Shown here one piece after another: positions 53,153 through 62,379 of a DNA stretch of 64,000 nucleotides. The translations under genes were made by a program, and so were the position numbers. The notes beneath the pieces were generated by a model. The model was not told the origin of the DNA. It made no database searches and saw only the letters and a program-made list of their open reading frames with translations. Each line of letters starts with the position of its first letter. Position 1 is the stretch's first letter. Source of the DNA: Paenibacillus sp. (GTDB taxonomy: Bacteria; Bacillota; Bacilli; Paenibacillales; Paenibacillaceae); the NCBI GenBank assembly GCA_017512705.1, contig JAFWEX010000084.1:291158-355157 (forward strand), in the 5' to 3' direction.

Positions 53153-54526
53153 ATGACCGATAAAATATCCAGAGCGGATGAGTCCATCTCATCCGGCCCA
53201 TCCATTCCAATCCATGAACCCCATTCATTACCCGCTGCTCCACCCGGGAAGGGAATCTGGGCCAATCTACAGTTTATACGTCTGTTCATTGCCTACGCGC
53301 TTGCCGCCTTTGGCGATTGGTTTGATGCACTGGCTATCCAGGTCATGGTGGCCTACCGCTGGGGTGCTGATCCGTTAATTATCGCACTGATTCCGGTGTG
53401 CATGGCTGTACCAGGCATCCTGTTTGGCTCGGTAGCTGGTGCGCTGGCTGATCGGCTGCATAAAGTAAGAATCATGCTTCTCTGCGATGGTATTACCGTT
53501 GCACTAACGCTGGGGATTTTACTAGCGCCAAGTCCGGCATGGCTACTTCCACTTCTAGCTCTACGTGCCATGATGAGTGTATTTCATGTTCCTGCCCAGC
53601 AGGCGTTGACTCGTCAGGTCGTAGCCGAGGAACAGCTCTTTCAAGCCTCGTCCATGAATGGGTTCGTGAATCAGTGTGCCAAGGTAGCCGGCCCCCTTCT
53701 GGGAGCAGTTGTATTAGCCTTCTTCTCCCCCCAAATCTGTATCCTGATCAATGCATGTGCTCGCCTGTTGTCCGGTGCGGTACTGTGGCCTTTGCGCCAC
53801 TTTGTCGAGAAAAAGGAAGAAGTGATGACCAGCGAGGATACCGGACAAGATCGGAAGACATCGGAGTCCTTTTTCATGCAGTGGCAGCAGGGATGGGGGT
53901 ATTTACACCGTAACCGTACTGTGAGGAATACGGTCATATTCGGTTGTTTTGGCCTGATGGCGATTCTTATGGTGGACTATCAATTCACAACCCTGTTCAG
54001 GGAGATCAAGCCTGGTAATGAATCCTTGCTCGGCGGGCTTGCTTCTTCCATTGGTGGAGGAGCAATCATCATCATACTGTTGTTGAATCGTTTGCCGAGA
54101 ATAGGGTACGGGTGGGGACTTGGCGGTGGTTACCTGCTCATTGGTGCCGGAATAGCAGCACTGGGCTGGATCGAGCCAAATACTTCTGGCATATGGATTA
54201 TCGTCTTGGGGATATGGATTGGGCTGGGGAACGGACTGTTTATGGTTACGATGAATTATGTGTTGCAAAAAGAAACCCCTCCTGACTATGTAGGACGTGT
54301 ATTCGGTATTCAAAACTCGTTATTCAGCATTGTGCTGGTTGCTGCTCCGCTGGCAGGGGGTGCAATTATCCGTTCGAATGGACCTAGTCCAACCTTTCAA
54401 CTCATCGGTCTGGTTACACTGGCTATCGGTCTTGCGGGCATCTTGCTGCAGCGTATGCTGTGGGCAGGCCGCAGCTCTTCCACTGTGGACAAGAAGGAAG
54501 AACCTGCGACACAGGTTGTTTTGTAA
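53153..54526 (+). CDS. MFS transporter
   Basis: A 457-residue major-facilitator protein of the MFS_3/enterobactin-exporter-like group with about twelve helices. The first loop has AAFGDWFDALAIQVMVAYRWGADP and GSVAGALADRLHKVRIML (the motif A Gly/Asp/Arg). The N-terminal ~40 residues are polar. Site AAGGAGGAA precedes ATG 53153. It follows the TPR regulator and ends in a terminator, so the two form a sensor-exporter pair, perhaps for a drug or siderophore. Confidence 0.9.
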   Translation: MTDKISRADESISSGPSIPIHEPHSLPAAPPGKGIWANLQFIRLFIAYALAAFGDWFDALAIQVMVAYRWGADPLIIALIPVCMAVPGILFGSVAGALADRLHKVRIMLLCDGITVALTLGILLAPSPAWLLPLLALRAMMSVFHVPAQQALTRQVVAEEQLFQASSMNGFVNQCAKVAGPLLGAVVLAFFSPQICILINACARLLSGAVLWPLRHFVEKKEEVMTSEDTGQDRKTSESFFMQWQQGWGYLHRNRTVRNTVIFGCFGLMAILMVDYQFTTLFREIKPGNESLLGGLASSIGGGAIIIILLLNRLPRIGYGWGLGGGYLLIGAGIAALGWIEPNTSGIWIIVLGIWIGLGNGLFMVTMNYVLQKETPPDYVGRVFGIQNSLFSIVLVAAPLAGGAIIRSNGPSPTFQLIGLVTLAIGLAGILLQRMLWAGRSSSTVDKKEEPATQVVL

Positions 54527-54534
54527 CAAGCTTC

Positions 54535-54576
54535 AATAGCCACCTTCGGGTATCATCCGAAAGGTGGCTATTTTGA
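54535..54576. terminator. terminator between MFS gene and the surface-protein genes
   Basis: AATAGCCACCTT pairs with AAGGTGGCTATT, with an inner CGG/CCG stem, followed by TTT. It can work for both convergent transcripts. Confidence 0.85.
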
Positions 54577-54606
54577 TATAAGCCTGCAACAAGGTACGTG
54601 CAGGAT

Positions 54607-55188
54607 TCACACTTCCCACCAAGTGAAATACGTTGTGGAAGCTAACAAACCGGCGACGGACAGTGATCCGGTTACGGACAGATTGATAGCCTGGCCAGGA
54701 GGGACAACGTATTTACCGAATTCATTGGACTGAAATGGTCCGACTTGTAGAGGCATGGATACCAAGGTTGTGGCACCTGTCGGAGCAGATATAGAGAATC
54801 GTACCAAAGCGATACTTGTATTCGTACTCGAGAGATTGTTGTTCACCGCAGGGAGTGTACTGGGGGATGCAAGTGTACCGTTTGCACTTAGCGTCATGGA
54901 ACCGCTAAACGAAGACAACAGGTTGAGGGCAACAGTAATTCCACCCGATAATCGAGAGACGTACAATGTTATGCCGCTTCCAGCTGGATTGGCAAGCTGT
55001 ATTGTAGCCGTTACACTTCCGCCAAGCAAACCTAGTGTGGTGGAGTTGGTAGAACCAGCGTTATACAGGTTACCTGTACTGCCTGCACTGTTTTCCGGTG
55101 GAGCCACAATGCCAGGCGAGATATATGTGTTCGTATTGGAGGTATAGACCGGGCGGTTTAATGGATTAAACACGTTGTTATTTGGCAT
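54607..55188 (-). CDS. Ser/Thr/Gly-rich WWE-ending protein 1
   Basis: A 193-residue protein without signal peptide, rich in Ser, Thr, Gly and Asn, predicted mostly beta. It starts MPNNNVFNPLNRPVYTSNTNTY and ends TYFTWWEV. It parallels the next gene throughout: VFN start, a SPGI/APGI turn, a GLLGG/GLFGG segment, STNTSI/NTNTSI, LVSMPLQVGP/LLSMPLTAGM and the Pro-rich VVPPGQ. No catalytic motif. AAGGTGG lies 8 bases before ATG 55188. Likely a self-assembling surface or spore-coat subunit (inference). It is cotranscribed with its paralog 31 bases upstream. Confidence 0.78.
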   Translation of the reverse strand: MPNNNVFNPLNRPVYTSNTNTYISPGIVAPPENSAGSTGNLYNAGSTNSTTLGLLGGSVTATIQLANPAGSGITLYVSRLSGGITVALNLLSSFSGSMTLSANGTLASPSTLPAVNNNLSSTNTSIALVRFSISAPTGATTLVSMPLQVGPFQSNEFGKYVVPPGQAINLSVTGSLSVAGLLASTTYFTWWEV

Positions 55189-55219
55189 GTCGTACACCAC
55201 CTTCTATCCAAAATCAGCA

Positions 55220-55759
55220 TTAGAACTCCCACCAAAACAGATTAATGGCCGCCGTCTGGTTACCCGTTCCTACACTAATGGATAGGGTCTGTCCTGGCGG
55301 AACTACTATTGAACCGTTCAAATCCAGCGTGTACATTCCAGCAGTGAGCGGCATGCTGAGCAGGCTTGTGAAGGTTCCCCCAAGAGTCCCCGTGTTCTGC
55401 CTCGTCGTTACGATGCTGGTATTGGTATTGCCGAGCAGTGTATTGACGGGTACCGGTGTGACGCTACCAGGAATGGCAACAGTCCCTCCAGAATATACCA
55501 CGAGTGTAGCTGCGGCTGTTGTCCCCCCAAAGAGCCCCGCGATCCGGACGGTCCTTCCGCTGCCTGAAGCATTTACAATTTGCAGAAGTAGATTTTGGTT
55601 GGATGGGAGTGAACTATTAATTGTAGTGAGGGCAAAAAAGCTACCTGCCGCAGCTGCACCAGTATCTGGAGCAGCACCGATTCCCGGAGCTGCGAACGTG
55701 TTGGTCAGCTGTGTGAAGAGAGGGCCATTGGACTGGTTGAACACATTCGTATTGGTCAT
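55220..55759 (-). CDS. Ser/Thr/Gly-rich WWE-ending protein 2
   Basis: A 179-residue paralog of the neighbouring gene. It begins MTNTNVFNQSNGPLFTQLTNTF, has NTNTSIVTTRQNTG, LLSMPLTAGMYTLDLNG and IVVPPGQTLSISV, and ends INLFWWEF. The Thr/Ser content would offer many O-glycosylation sites. AGAGGAGG is 9 bases before ATG 55759; the frame further upstream is not needed. A sigma K-like promoter lies 80 bases upstream. No family is recognised with confidence. Confidence 0.78.
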   Translation of the reverse strand: MTNTNVFNQSNGPLFTQLTNTFAAPGIGAAPDTGAAAAGSFFALTTINSSLPSNQNLLLQIVNASGSGRTVRIAGLFGGTTAAATLVVYSGGTVAIPGSVTPVPVNTLLGNTNTSIVTTRQNTGTLGGTFTSLLSMPLTAGMYTLDLNGSIVVPPGQTLSISVGTGNQTAAINLFWWEF

Positions 55760-55838
55760 CTTGCTTGACCTCCTCTGGACCAATGGTATGGATGGATCAT
55801 AAGATATAACTTATTTCTTCACATGTCCTAATTGCGAG

Positions 55839-55866
55839 CATTATATGAAAAAAGAAGAGGAAGCGT
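55839..55866 (-). promoter_or_regulatory. sigma K/E-like sporulation promoter
   Basis: On the minus strand, AC then 17 bases then CATATAATG. This fits the sigma K pattern (AC, 16-17, CATANNNTA) except for the last base, and the -10 also equals the sigma E form CATAYAAT. It drives the two WWE-protein genes. If real, they are mother-cell, spore-surface proteins. Confidence 0.45.
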
Positions 55867-55968
55867 TTGGGGATTCTATACGAATCTCCAAATAACGGCG
55901 AATGCCGTGCCCGCATTACCATTCGGGGCATACGATGCGTAAGCACATTTTTTTAAGGGGAAATCGAG

Positions 55969-56496
55969 ATGAGTCGAACAGCCAAGAGAAGCAGGAAGAG
56001 AACGAAACGGATAACCAAGCAGACCAGAAAGCATACAACCAAATATGTAAGCTGTCATCCAACCCCTTGTTCTCGCCGCGCCAAACTGCTGAAGCCGCCT
56101 TGTTCCCGGATTACTCGTCCCAGGTTCAAACAGGGTGCTTTCTCACGCACGAAACTCCCTGGTGCTACTCACTGTTTTACAGAGCATACCTACATTGGAG
56201 CAGACACAGGTCGGGGCGAGCATGCACTTCCGCCGCAAGATACCTCCACTCTGAGCATGTACAGCTATGGGGTGGTGAACCGCGGAACAAATCCGGCGAT
56301 CGTTCAGGTTCAGGTCAGTCCCAATGGCGTAGATTACGCGGTGGACAGTCAGGAAGTGATTGAAGGAAAACAGACCAAAGCACTTGTACCCCAGCGATTC
56401 CTGCATTATACCCGTCTTGTGCTCCAACCTGTTGATCCGGCTAAGCCTACACGGCTTGATGTATATTTTCAGGCTCAGCGTATGCTCGTAAGGTAG
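55969..56496 (+). CDS. basic protein with shared C-terminal surface module
   Basis: A 175-residue protein in two parts. Residues 1-60 are extremely basic (SRTAKRSRKRTKRITKQTRK) with four Cys, like a polyanion-binding or coat-anchoring tail. Residues ~85-175 form a beta module: SMYSYGVVNRGTNPAIVQVQVSPNG, EGKQTKALVPQRFLHYTRL and a last strand LDVYFQAQRM. The same module closes the beta-solenoid protein encoded next; it resembles DUF6385-type domains of Paenibacillus, an identification I hold loosely. No export signal. GGGGAAATCGAG precedes the ATG. Confidence 0.75.
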   Translation: MSRTAKRSRKRTKRITKQTRKHTTKYVSCHPTPCSRRAKLLKPPCSRITRPRFKQGAFSRTKLPGATHCFTEHTYIGADTGRGEHALPPQDTSTLSMYSYGVVNRGTNPAIVQVQVSPNGVDYAVDSQEVIEGKQTKALVPQRFLHYTRLVLQPVDPAKPTRLDVYFQAQRMLVR

Positions 56497-56535
56497 TTAT
56501 ATTACACAGATTGTCCAGGGAGGAGGACGAGGCTC

Positions 56536-57777
56536 ATGCCTAACTTTACAACCTTTAATACGAATCCGGATAACTTGAGAACACTGATTTTTGGTCAGGA
56601 TAGTACAGGTACGGCCCAGCCCGTCAGAACGGATACTAGTGGAAATGTCGTAGGTATCATTCTGGACGGAACGATTAGCAACATTTCTGGTCTGACCACA
56701 GTTACCATTAACGCGGGTACGATCACCAACATCTTGAACGGAACCATTACCAATGTCCTTGGTGCAACCATTACTGCTGGAACAATTACAAGTGTCCTCG
56801 GTGCAACAGTCACGGCCGGAACACTAACAAACTTGCTGAATGGTACGATCACGAGTGTCCTTGGAGCCACGATCACAGCCGGAACGATTACGAGTGTTCT
56901 TGGTGCAACAGTCACAGCCGGAACACTGACGAACTTGCTGAATGGTACAATAACGAGTGTCCTCGGAGCCACGATTACGGCCGGAACAATTACGAGTGTA
57001 CTAGGGGCAACAGTCACAGCCGGGACATTGACGAACCTGCTGAATGGTACGATTACAAGTGTCCTCGGAGCCACGATTACGGCCGGAACGATTACGAGTG
57101 TTCTTGGTGCAACAGTCACGGCTGGGACATTGACGAACTTGCTGAATGGTACGATCACGAGTGTCCTTGGGGCTACGATTACCTCAGGTACATTAACGAA
57201 CCTATTAAACGGAACCATCACGAACGTGCTAGGTGCGACGATCACGGCCGGAACGATTACGAGTGTTCTTGGAGCCACGGTTACTGCCGGGACACTGACG
57301 AACCTGCTGAACGGTACGCTTACCAGTGTACTTGGGGCTACCATCACCGCAGGAACGTTAACCAACCTATTGAACGGAACGATTACCAGCGTGCTTGGTG
57401 CAACAATTACGGCTGGAACACTGAGTAGCGTAACATCCATTTCGCAGAAAAGCTTTCAAGAGAACCAGCTTATCGGCACGCCGACCGCTAACACATTCAC
57501 GCCGCTGCCTGCTGTGACAACCAGTGTTTTTGGCACATACTCCTTCTTCGTTTATAACAGAGGGCCGGGGTTGAACAGGGTAGATGCTCAGGTGGAGATT
57601 AGTGCTAACGGAACCAACTGGTATACGGATGTGACTACGGTAACAGGTATTCTGTCTGGTTCTGTCGATGTTCTTGTGCCACAACGTTTTCTAAAATACA
57701 CACGCCTATCTTATCGTTCAAGCCTGATCGGGGCACCAAGTACGATTGATGTGTTCTTCAATGGACAAGGCACATAA
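56536..57777 (+). CDS. Thr-rich beta-solenoid repeat protein
   Basis: A 413-residue protein. Residues 1-65 are a cap, ~66-300 are tandem repeats built from GTITSVLGATITA-like units (each strand spaced by Gly, rich in Thr), and ~310-413 are the same C-terminal module as in the preceding gene (FVYNRGPG, VQVEISANG, VLVPQRFLKYTRLSYRS, IDVFFNG). The repeats should form a stacked beta-solenoid with exposed rows of Thr. There is no signal peptide. GGGAGGAGG precedes ATG 56536. Three glycosyltransferases follow, so O-glycosylation of the Thr rows is a reasonable inference. A long antisense frame is only a shadow of the repeats. Confidence 0.8.
   Translation: MPNFTTFNTNPDNLRTLIFGQDSTGTAQPVRTDTSGNVVGIILDGTISNISGLTTVTINAGTITNILNGTITNVLGATITAGTITSVLGATVTAGTLTNLLNGTITSVLGATITAGTITSVLGATVTAGTLTNLLNGTITSVLGATITAGTITSVLGATVTAGTLTNLLNGTITSVLGATITAGTITSVLGATVTAGTLTNLLNGTITSVLGATITSGTLTNLLNGTITNVLGATITAGTITSVLGATVTAGTLTNLLNGTLTSVLGATITAGTLTNLLNGTITSVLGATITAGTLSSVTSISQKSFQENQLIGTPTANTFTPLPAVTTSVFGTYSFFVYNRGPGLNRVDAQVEISANGTNWYTDVTTVTGILSGSVDVLVPQRFLKYTRLSYRSSLIGAPSTIDVFFNGQGT
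56737..57435 (+). repeat. 102-bp and 63-bp tandem coding repeats
   Basis: The Asn-Gly codon pair recurs at 56737, 56839, 56941, 57043, 57145, 57208, 57310 and 57373: spacings 102, 102, 102, 102, 63, 102, 63. The unit is 34 residues, or 21 when a 13-residue block is missing. Copies differ mostly at third codon positions. Confidence 0.92.
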
Positions 57778-57795
57778 CCTGCTTTGCTGTCATAT

Positions 57796-57837
57796 AGGTA
57801 CATGGAGTTCACTTTGGTGGGCTTCGTGTACCTTTTT
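57796..57837 (+). terminator. intrinsic terminator after solenoid gene
   Basis: AGGTACA pairs with TGTACCT across a loop of about 24 bases, followed by TTTTT. The long loop makes it moderate; some read-through into the glycosyltransferases is likely. Confidence 0.55.
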
Positions 57838-57875
57838 GTGTACTGTGCCATTTTTTATATTGGAGGTAACTGCGG

Positions 57876-60353
57876 ATGCAGAACCGATTACTCGGCATTC
57901 ATATGATTGTGCAAAATGAAGAGCAGCGACTGCCCCGCTGTCTGGACAGCTTGAAGCAAGCAGGCTCGGAATGGTTCATTACGGATACAGGTTCATCCGA
58001 CCGGACACCTGATATTGCCAGAACCTATGGTGCGACAGTGTTGCATGCCAGATGGGAAGATGATTTTGCTAAAGCTCGAAATATTAGTCTCCCCCTGGCA
58101 ACCACAGAGTGGATTCTCTGTCTGGATGCCGATGAGTATGTGATTGAAGGTCTGGATGAGTTGATGAGACTATTGCCAGACGTCCATAAGAGTATTACTA
58201 GATTACGTATAACGATAGAAAATCAGTATGGAGAAGGGCTGGAGGACAAGGTCCTGTCCTACCCAGTGCGGCTGTTTCGAGCACAACACGGTTACCGGTA
58301 CACCGGACGTATTCATGAACAGTTGATATATCAGAACAATGACAGTGAGATCTGTGATGTTACACTCGATCCGTCTACAAGTGAAGTTCACGTTCCATTG
58401 GATTCGCCAGAAAAATCAATCACAGCGTATGAAGGGTCAGATGGAGAACCACTTGCCCCATTACGTCTTGGACATGATGGTTACCTCGCAACCGTGATTG
58501 CGAAAGGCGATAAGCCCAAGCGCAATCTTCACCTGATCGAGCAGGAGCTTGCGGATCATCCCGGGCATCCGTTCCACCTGTACAATCTGGGGGTAACACA
58601 CTGCCAGCTGGGGAATCTGGAGCAGGCGGCAGATGCTCTCAATGAATCGCTGCTCCTTGCTGAACCGAACGCTCCCTATCGAGCAACCCTTGTCAAAGAT
58701 TTGGCCAAAATGCTTACTGCGCTGGAACGTTATGAAGAAGCAGGCAGGCTACTTGCTACAGAATGTGACCGGTATTCTGCATATGCCGATCTGCATCTGA
58801 TTCATGGCGAGATTCTGGAGCGGCAGGGTATGGAGGAACGGGCCTATCGGGCCTATGCAAGGGCAAGTACCTGTGAATCAAGTCAGGGTGATCAAGTAAG
58901 GGATAGGGATAGTGAGGGTAAGACCGTGATCAAGACCGAACCTGTCTACGTAACAGAAGCGGGCTCAGGCAGCTACAGAGCAAGTACATCCATGGCGCGT
59001 CTTGCACAGAAGCGGGGATTCGTAGAAGAAGCAGTTCATCTATACGAGCTGGCTCTGGAGCAACTGCCTACGTACAGACCAGCATGGGTCGGGCTGGCGG
59101 ATGTTTTACAGCAACAGGGACTCTCAGATGAGCAGATTGTAGAAAAGCTGCTGGTTCAGTTGAAGCACTCCAATCAGATATATCATCATAATCAGCATAG
59201 AAATGCCGAAGGAATGAACGATTCAAACGACACACTGTGGAAAGAGACAGGTGTGCAGATGGTCTACGCGCTCGCTAATTGTGGAGCATATCACCAGGCA
59301 ATTCAACTTGTTGGACGTGAGATGTCCGATGTTCTTTTTGCAGCAGGGGATCGAATCCATTGGCTGCTGTGTGCAGGCCACGTCAAAGATGCATGGGAAC
59401 TTGCTGAAGATTGCTGGGGAGGACGAAACAGAGGGACCGATGGACAGATCAGCGAGAAAAGCGATGCAACTGCTGGCGCCAGTACCAACACCAACACCAG
59501 TTTCCCCCTTGCTAAAGTTTCTGGAGTAACTGCGGATACTCTTACAACTCTTGGAACTGAAGAACGAAATGACTGGGCACTTGCTTGCTGGGCGAGTGGG
59601 AAGCGGCTGCCTTCCTCTTTCCTTCAAACATCGCCCCCGGTGGAACGAGATATGTGGAAAGTAGCCGACCGTTTACTGTTTGAGTATACGCCTCGGTCAT
59701 CTGGTGCGGATACGATTGCTATACAACAAGACGTACCCGATAGACAGCTTCTGCAATGGAATGAATCCGTGCAGAGGGCTGTGAAACAAATTGTAATTCG
59801 TGCGATTCAGAGCGGCCAACTAACCATCGCGCAGTCATTACATGAACGGCTGGCTCGCATCATGTCAGCGCATGAGAGGACAGTAACGGCTATTCGGCGG
59901 AGTTATGCAAGTATGCTGTATCGGCAAGGGTACACCATGCTTGCTGCCGATATGCTGATTCAGTGTATGACCGAAGGGGGACTGGATGCGGAAGGACTTT
60001 TTTGGCTGGGAGAAACGCTGTATGCCAAAGGACATCTGGAACAGGCGTTGTCGCTCTTCGAACAGTCATTGGAACGTGAGCCGTATCTCAGTGAAGCCCA
60101 TGCTGGAGCAGCGGTGTGTTCTTTGCACATTGCTCTCGAAATGATTCGTCAGGAACGAAGTCGTTCACCGGAGGCTGTAGCGCTTGAAGCTCAGCAGATC
60201 GCTTTGGAGCAGCAGCTGCGAACTGCAGAAGGCATACCTTGGCGGACCGTATATCATGCAAAAGAAAGGAGGAATCACGATGCAGCCACAGCAGCATCAG
60301 AGACAGCAAGGTCAGCTGCAGCGAATCTCTCTGTGCATGATCGTCAAGGATGA
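57876..60353 (+). CDS. GT2 glycosyltransferase with TPR repeats (1)
   Basis: An 825-residue cytosolic enzyme. The N-terminal GT2 (GT-A) domain has LLGIHMIVQNEEQRLPRCLDSL, TDTGSSDRTPDIA (~37-49) and the metal-binding DADEYV (~84). Then come TPR-like helical repeats (HPFHLYNLGVTHCQLGNLEQAADALNESLLLA near ~230 and FWLGETLYAKGHLEQALSLFEQSLERE near ~710) that usually grasp protein acceptors. The middle third (~480-620) is divergent. The family includes SunS-like protein glycosyltransferases. TGGAGG precedes ATG 57876; its last 74 bases overlap the next gene. Confidence 0.88.
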   Translation: MQNRLLGIHMIVQNEEQRLPRCLDSLKQAGSEWFITDTGSSDRTPDIARTYGATVLHARWEDDFAKARNISLPLATTEWILCLDADEYVIEGLDELMRLLPDVHKSITRLRITIENQYGEGLEDKVLSYPVRLFRAQHGYRYTGRIHEQLIYQNNDSEICDVTLDPSTSEVHVPLDSPEKSITAYEGSDGEPLAPLRLGHDGYLATVIAKGDKPKRNLHLIEQELADHPGHPFHLYNLGVTHCQLGNLEQAADALNESLLLAEPNAPYRATLVKDLAKMLTALERYEEAGRLLATECDRYSAYADLHLIHGEILERQGMEERAYRAYARASTCESSQGDQVRDRDSEGKTVIKTEPVYVTEAGSGSYRASTSMARLAQKRGFVEEAVHLYELALEQLPTYRPAWVGLADVLQQQGLSDEQIVEKLLVQLKHSNQIYHHNQHRNAEGMNDSNDTLWKETGVQMVYALANCGAYHQAIQLVGREMSDVLFAAGDRIHWLLCAGHVKDAWELAEDCWGGRNRGTDGQISEKSDATAGASTNTNTSFPLAKVSGVTADTLTTLGTEERNDWALACWASGKRLPSSFLQTSPPVERDMWKVADRLLFEYTPRSSGADTIAIQQDVPDRQLLQWNESVQRAVKQIVIRAIQSGQLTIAQSLHERLARIMSAHERTVTAIRRSYASMLYRQGYTMLAADMLIQCMTEGGLDAEGLFWLGETLYAKGHLEQALSLFEQSLEREPYLSEAHAGAAVCSLHIALEMIRQERSRSPEAVALEAQQIALEQQLRTAEGIPWRTVYHAKERRNHDAATAASETARSAAANLSVHDRQG

Positions 60354-62340
60354 GGAAGAAATGCTGCCACGCTGCCTTGAAAGTGTACGCGGTGCGGTGG
60401 ATGAGATCATCGTCGTAGATACCGGATCGGCGGATCGTAGTGTTGACATTGCGCGAGAGTATGACGCGCTGGTGGTCGATTTTACGTGGTGCGATGATTT
60501 TGCCGCGGCACGGAATGCTGGCCTGGAGCGTGCTTCTGGCGACTGGATTCTCTTTCTGGATGCGGACGAGGCGCTGGATTCAGCAGCAAGGGAGCAGATC
60601 AGAAGCTGGACGGCAGTCAGCGGATGTGACGGATTGTTTTTAAACATTCATAACTATACGGGTTCGGGTCAGCAGGGCGCAACGGTGAATCCGGTGCTGC
60701 GTCTGTTCCGCAATGCTCCTAAGCATCGGTTCAAGGGACGGATTCATGAGCAGATTGCAGCGGCGATCTGTGAGCGAAATCCGGAGGCAGCCTTTCATAT
60801 CACGGATATGGTGATTCACCATTACGGGTACCAGACTGTGGTTGTGGAGCGCAAAGACAAGGTGAATCGCAATGTGCGTTTGCTGCAGCAGGCGGTGGTG
60901 GAAGAGCCGGATCAGCCGTTTCATCACTATAATCTGGGCGTGGAGTATTTACGTGTGGGGGAAGCCGAGCAGGCGCTCGAATCGTTTGGCACAGCTCGGA
61001 AGATGATTGACCCTGTCGTAACCAGCTATGCTCATCTGCTGTTGAAATACGAAGTCCGCTGTCTGGAGCATATGCAGCGCTGGCAGGAGGCATTGGAGTG
61101 CGTGGATGCGGCGCTGGAGTTGTTCCCGGAATACACCGATTTGATGCACCATCGTGCGATATGTGCGGATGCTTTGGGGGATACGACTGCTGCGGAGACA
61201 TGGCTTCGTAAAGCCGTTCAGCAAGGGCCGCCACCGGCGATGTTTCACACCGAAGAAGGGATGGGCACCTACCAGACATGGTACACCTTGGGGCGTTTGC
61301 TGGAAAGAAAGGCTGACCTTGAAGAGGCAGTCGATGCGTATGTGGAAGCGGTGCGTGCTAAATCCAGTCTGGTACCGCCACTCTATCGCATATTTCGAAT
61401 CATGCGTGTATCGGGACAGGAGCGGCAGATTCCGGCGGTGATCAAGACGCGTTTTGCGATGAATACGGAGGAAGCTCTGACGAAGGTGCTAGGTATTCTG
61501 GAGCAGTGTCATTGTTACGATGCGGCGCTGGAGTTGCTTGGGGAGTTACCATCTGCACCGTCTGGCGAGCTGCGAGAGAAGCGTTCAGTCGCTGAAGCTG
61601 TTCTGCATGTGCAGCGGGGGGACTGGAAAGCGGCTCGCTTGAAACTTGAGACCGTGAAGCGGAAAAAGGGATCGCTGGCTCCCATGGCGGCCTGCTGGCT
61701 TGAACGGTTGCATTGGTTGGAAGGAAAGGAATTGGAAGGCGAGGATAACCTTACGCTCTGGTTGAAGGGGGATTCACAGGCAGGCGGCGTGGGCAGGGAA
61801 GGTGTATCCGAGGAAGAGTTCGGGTTAACAGGATGGCGCGGGACCGCAGAAGAGAAAGGATATGGATCTGAAGATGTGGTGAATTCAGACCATGTAGGAC
61901 TGTATGATGGCTGGCAAGCAATCGGGCTAATGGTAGAAGGATGTGTACAATTTGGAAGATGGCAGCCATTGCTGGGGCTGCTTGAACGAGGACGCCAGTT
62001 GTTGGGTAAAGGCAATATTACAGTGGAGAAGAGGTTAGATCAAGCAGGGATGGCTGAGGGTGAGACAGGGCACGAAGGGAATCCGAAGCAACAAGGAGAC
62101 CTTGAGACAATGGGTACAAAAGAAACAAAGATGGATCCACCTTTTCCAGGTGCCTTGGATACGTTGAGCGGAACGAGCTGGCTCGTTAAAGGACTTATCA
62201 GTGCAGCCGATCGCCATCTGGCACAGCTTATGTCTGACAGAGAAGAAGCAGGATTGGGGAGAAGGAAGCGCCATTCGTACTGGCCAGTCATTCAGCACAT
62301 CCGGCTGGAGTTGCCGGGGGCAGATGGATTCGAGGGATGA
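60280..62340 (+). CDS. GT2 glycosyltransferase with TPR repeats (2)
   Basis: A 686-residue enzyme. After a Gln-rich start (residues 1-16) comes LQRISLCMIVKDEEEMLPRCLESV, VVDTGSADRSVDIA and DADEALD (~94-100), a complete GT2 core. TPR units follow from ~210 (PFHHYNLGVEYLRVGEAEQALESF). Residues ~485-560 are an acidic, Gly-rich insert with no repeat pattern. The frame is open to 60184, but AAAGGAGG 7-8 bases before ATG 60280 sets the start within the previous gene, a sign of coupled translation. Confidence 0.88.
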   Translation: MQPQQHQRQQGQLQRISLCMIVKDEEEMLPRCLESVRGAVDEIIVVDTGSADRSVDIAREYDALVVDFTWCDDFAAARNAGLERASGDWILFLDADEALDSAAREQIRSWTAVSGCDGLFLNIHNYTGSGQQGATVNPVLRLFRNAPKHRFKGRIHEQIAAAICERNPEAAFHITDMVIHHYGYQTVVVERKDKVNRNVRLLQQAVVEEPDQPFHHYNLGVEYLRVGEAEQALESFGTARKMIDPVVTSYAHLLLKYEVRCLEHMQRWQEALECVDAALELFPEYTDLMHHRAICADALGDTTAAETWLRKAVQQGPPPAMFHTEEGMGTYQTWYTLGRLLERKADLEEAVDAYVEAVRAKSSLVPPLYRIFRIMRVSGQERQIPAVIKTRFAMNTEEALTKVLGILEQCHCYDAALELLGELPSAPSGELREKRSVAEAVLHVQRGDWKAARLKLETVKRKKGSLAPMAACWLERLHWLEGKELEGEDNLTLWLKGDSQAGGVGREGVSEEEFGLTGWRGTAEEKGYGSEDVVNSDHVGLYDGWQAIGLMVEGCVQFGRWQPLLGLLERGRQLLGKGNITVEKRLDQAGMAEGETGHEGNPKQQGDLETMGTKETKMDPPFPGALDTLSGTSWLVKGLISAADRHLAQLMSDREEAGLGRRKRHSYWPVIQHIRLELPGADGFEG

Positions 62341-62379
62341 GCTGAGAGAAGGTTTGGCGGTAAGGAGGGCAGGATACGA

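Noticed and set aside
56737-57435. Regular repeats considered as a CRISPR array
   Set aside because: Units are 102/63 bases, in frame, coding, without unique spacers, and no cas genes are near.
56595-57440. 281-codon open frame antisense to the solenoid gene
   Set aside because: Val/Pro/Ala/Thr-rich mirror of the 102-bp repeats, no ribosome binding site; the sense gene has a clear one and a conserved C-terminal module.
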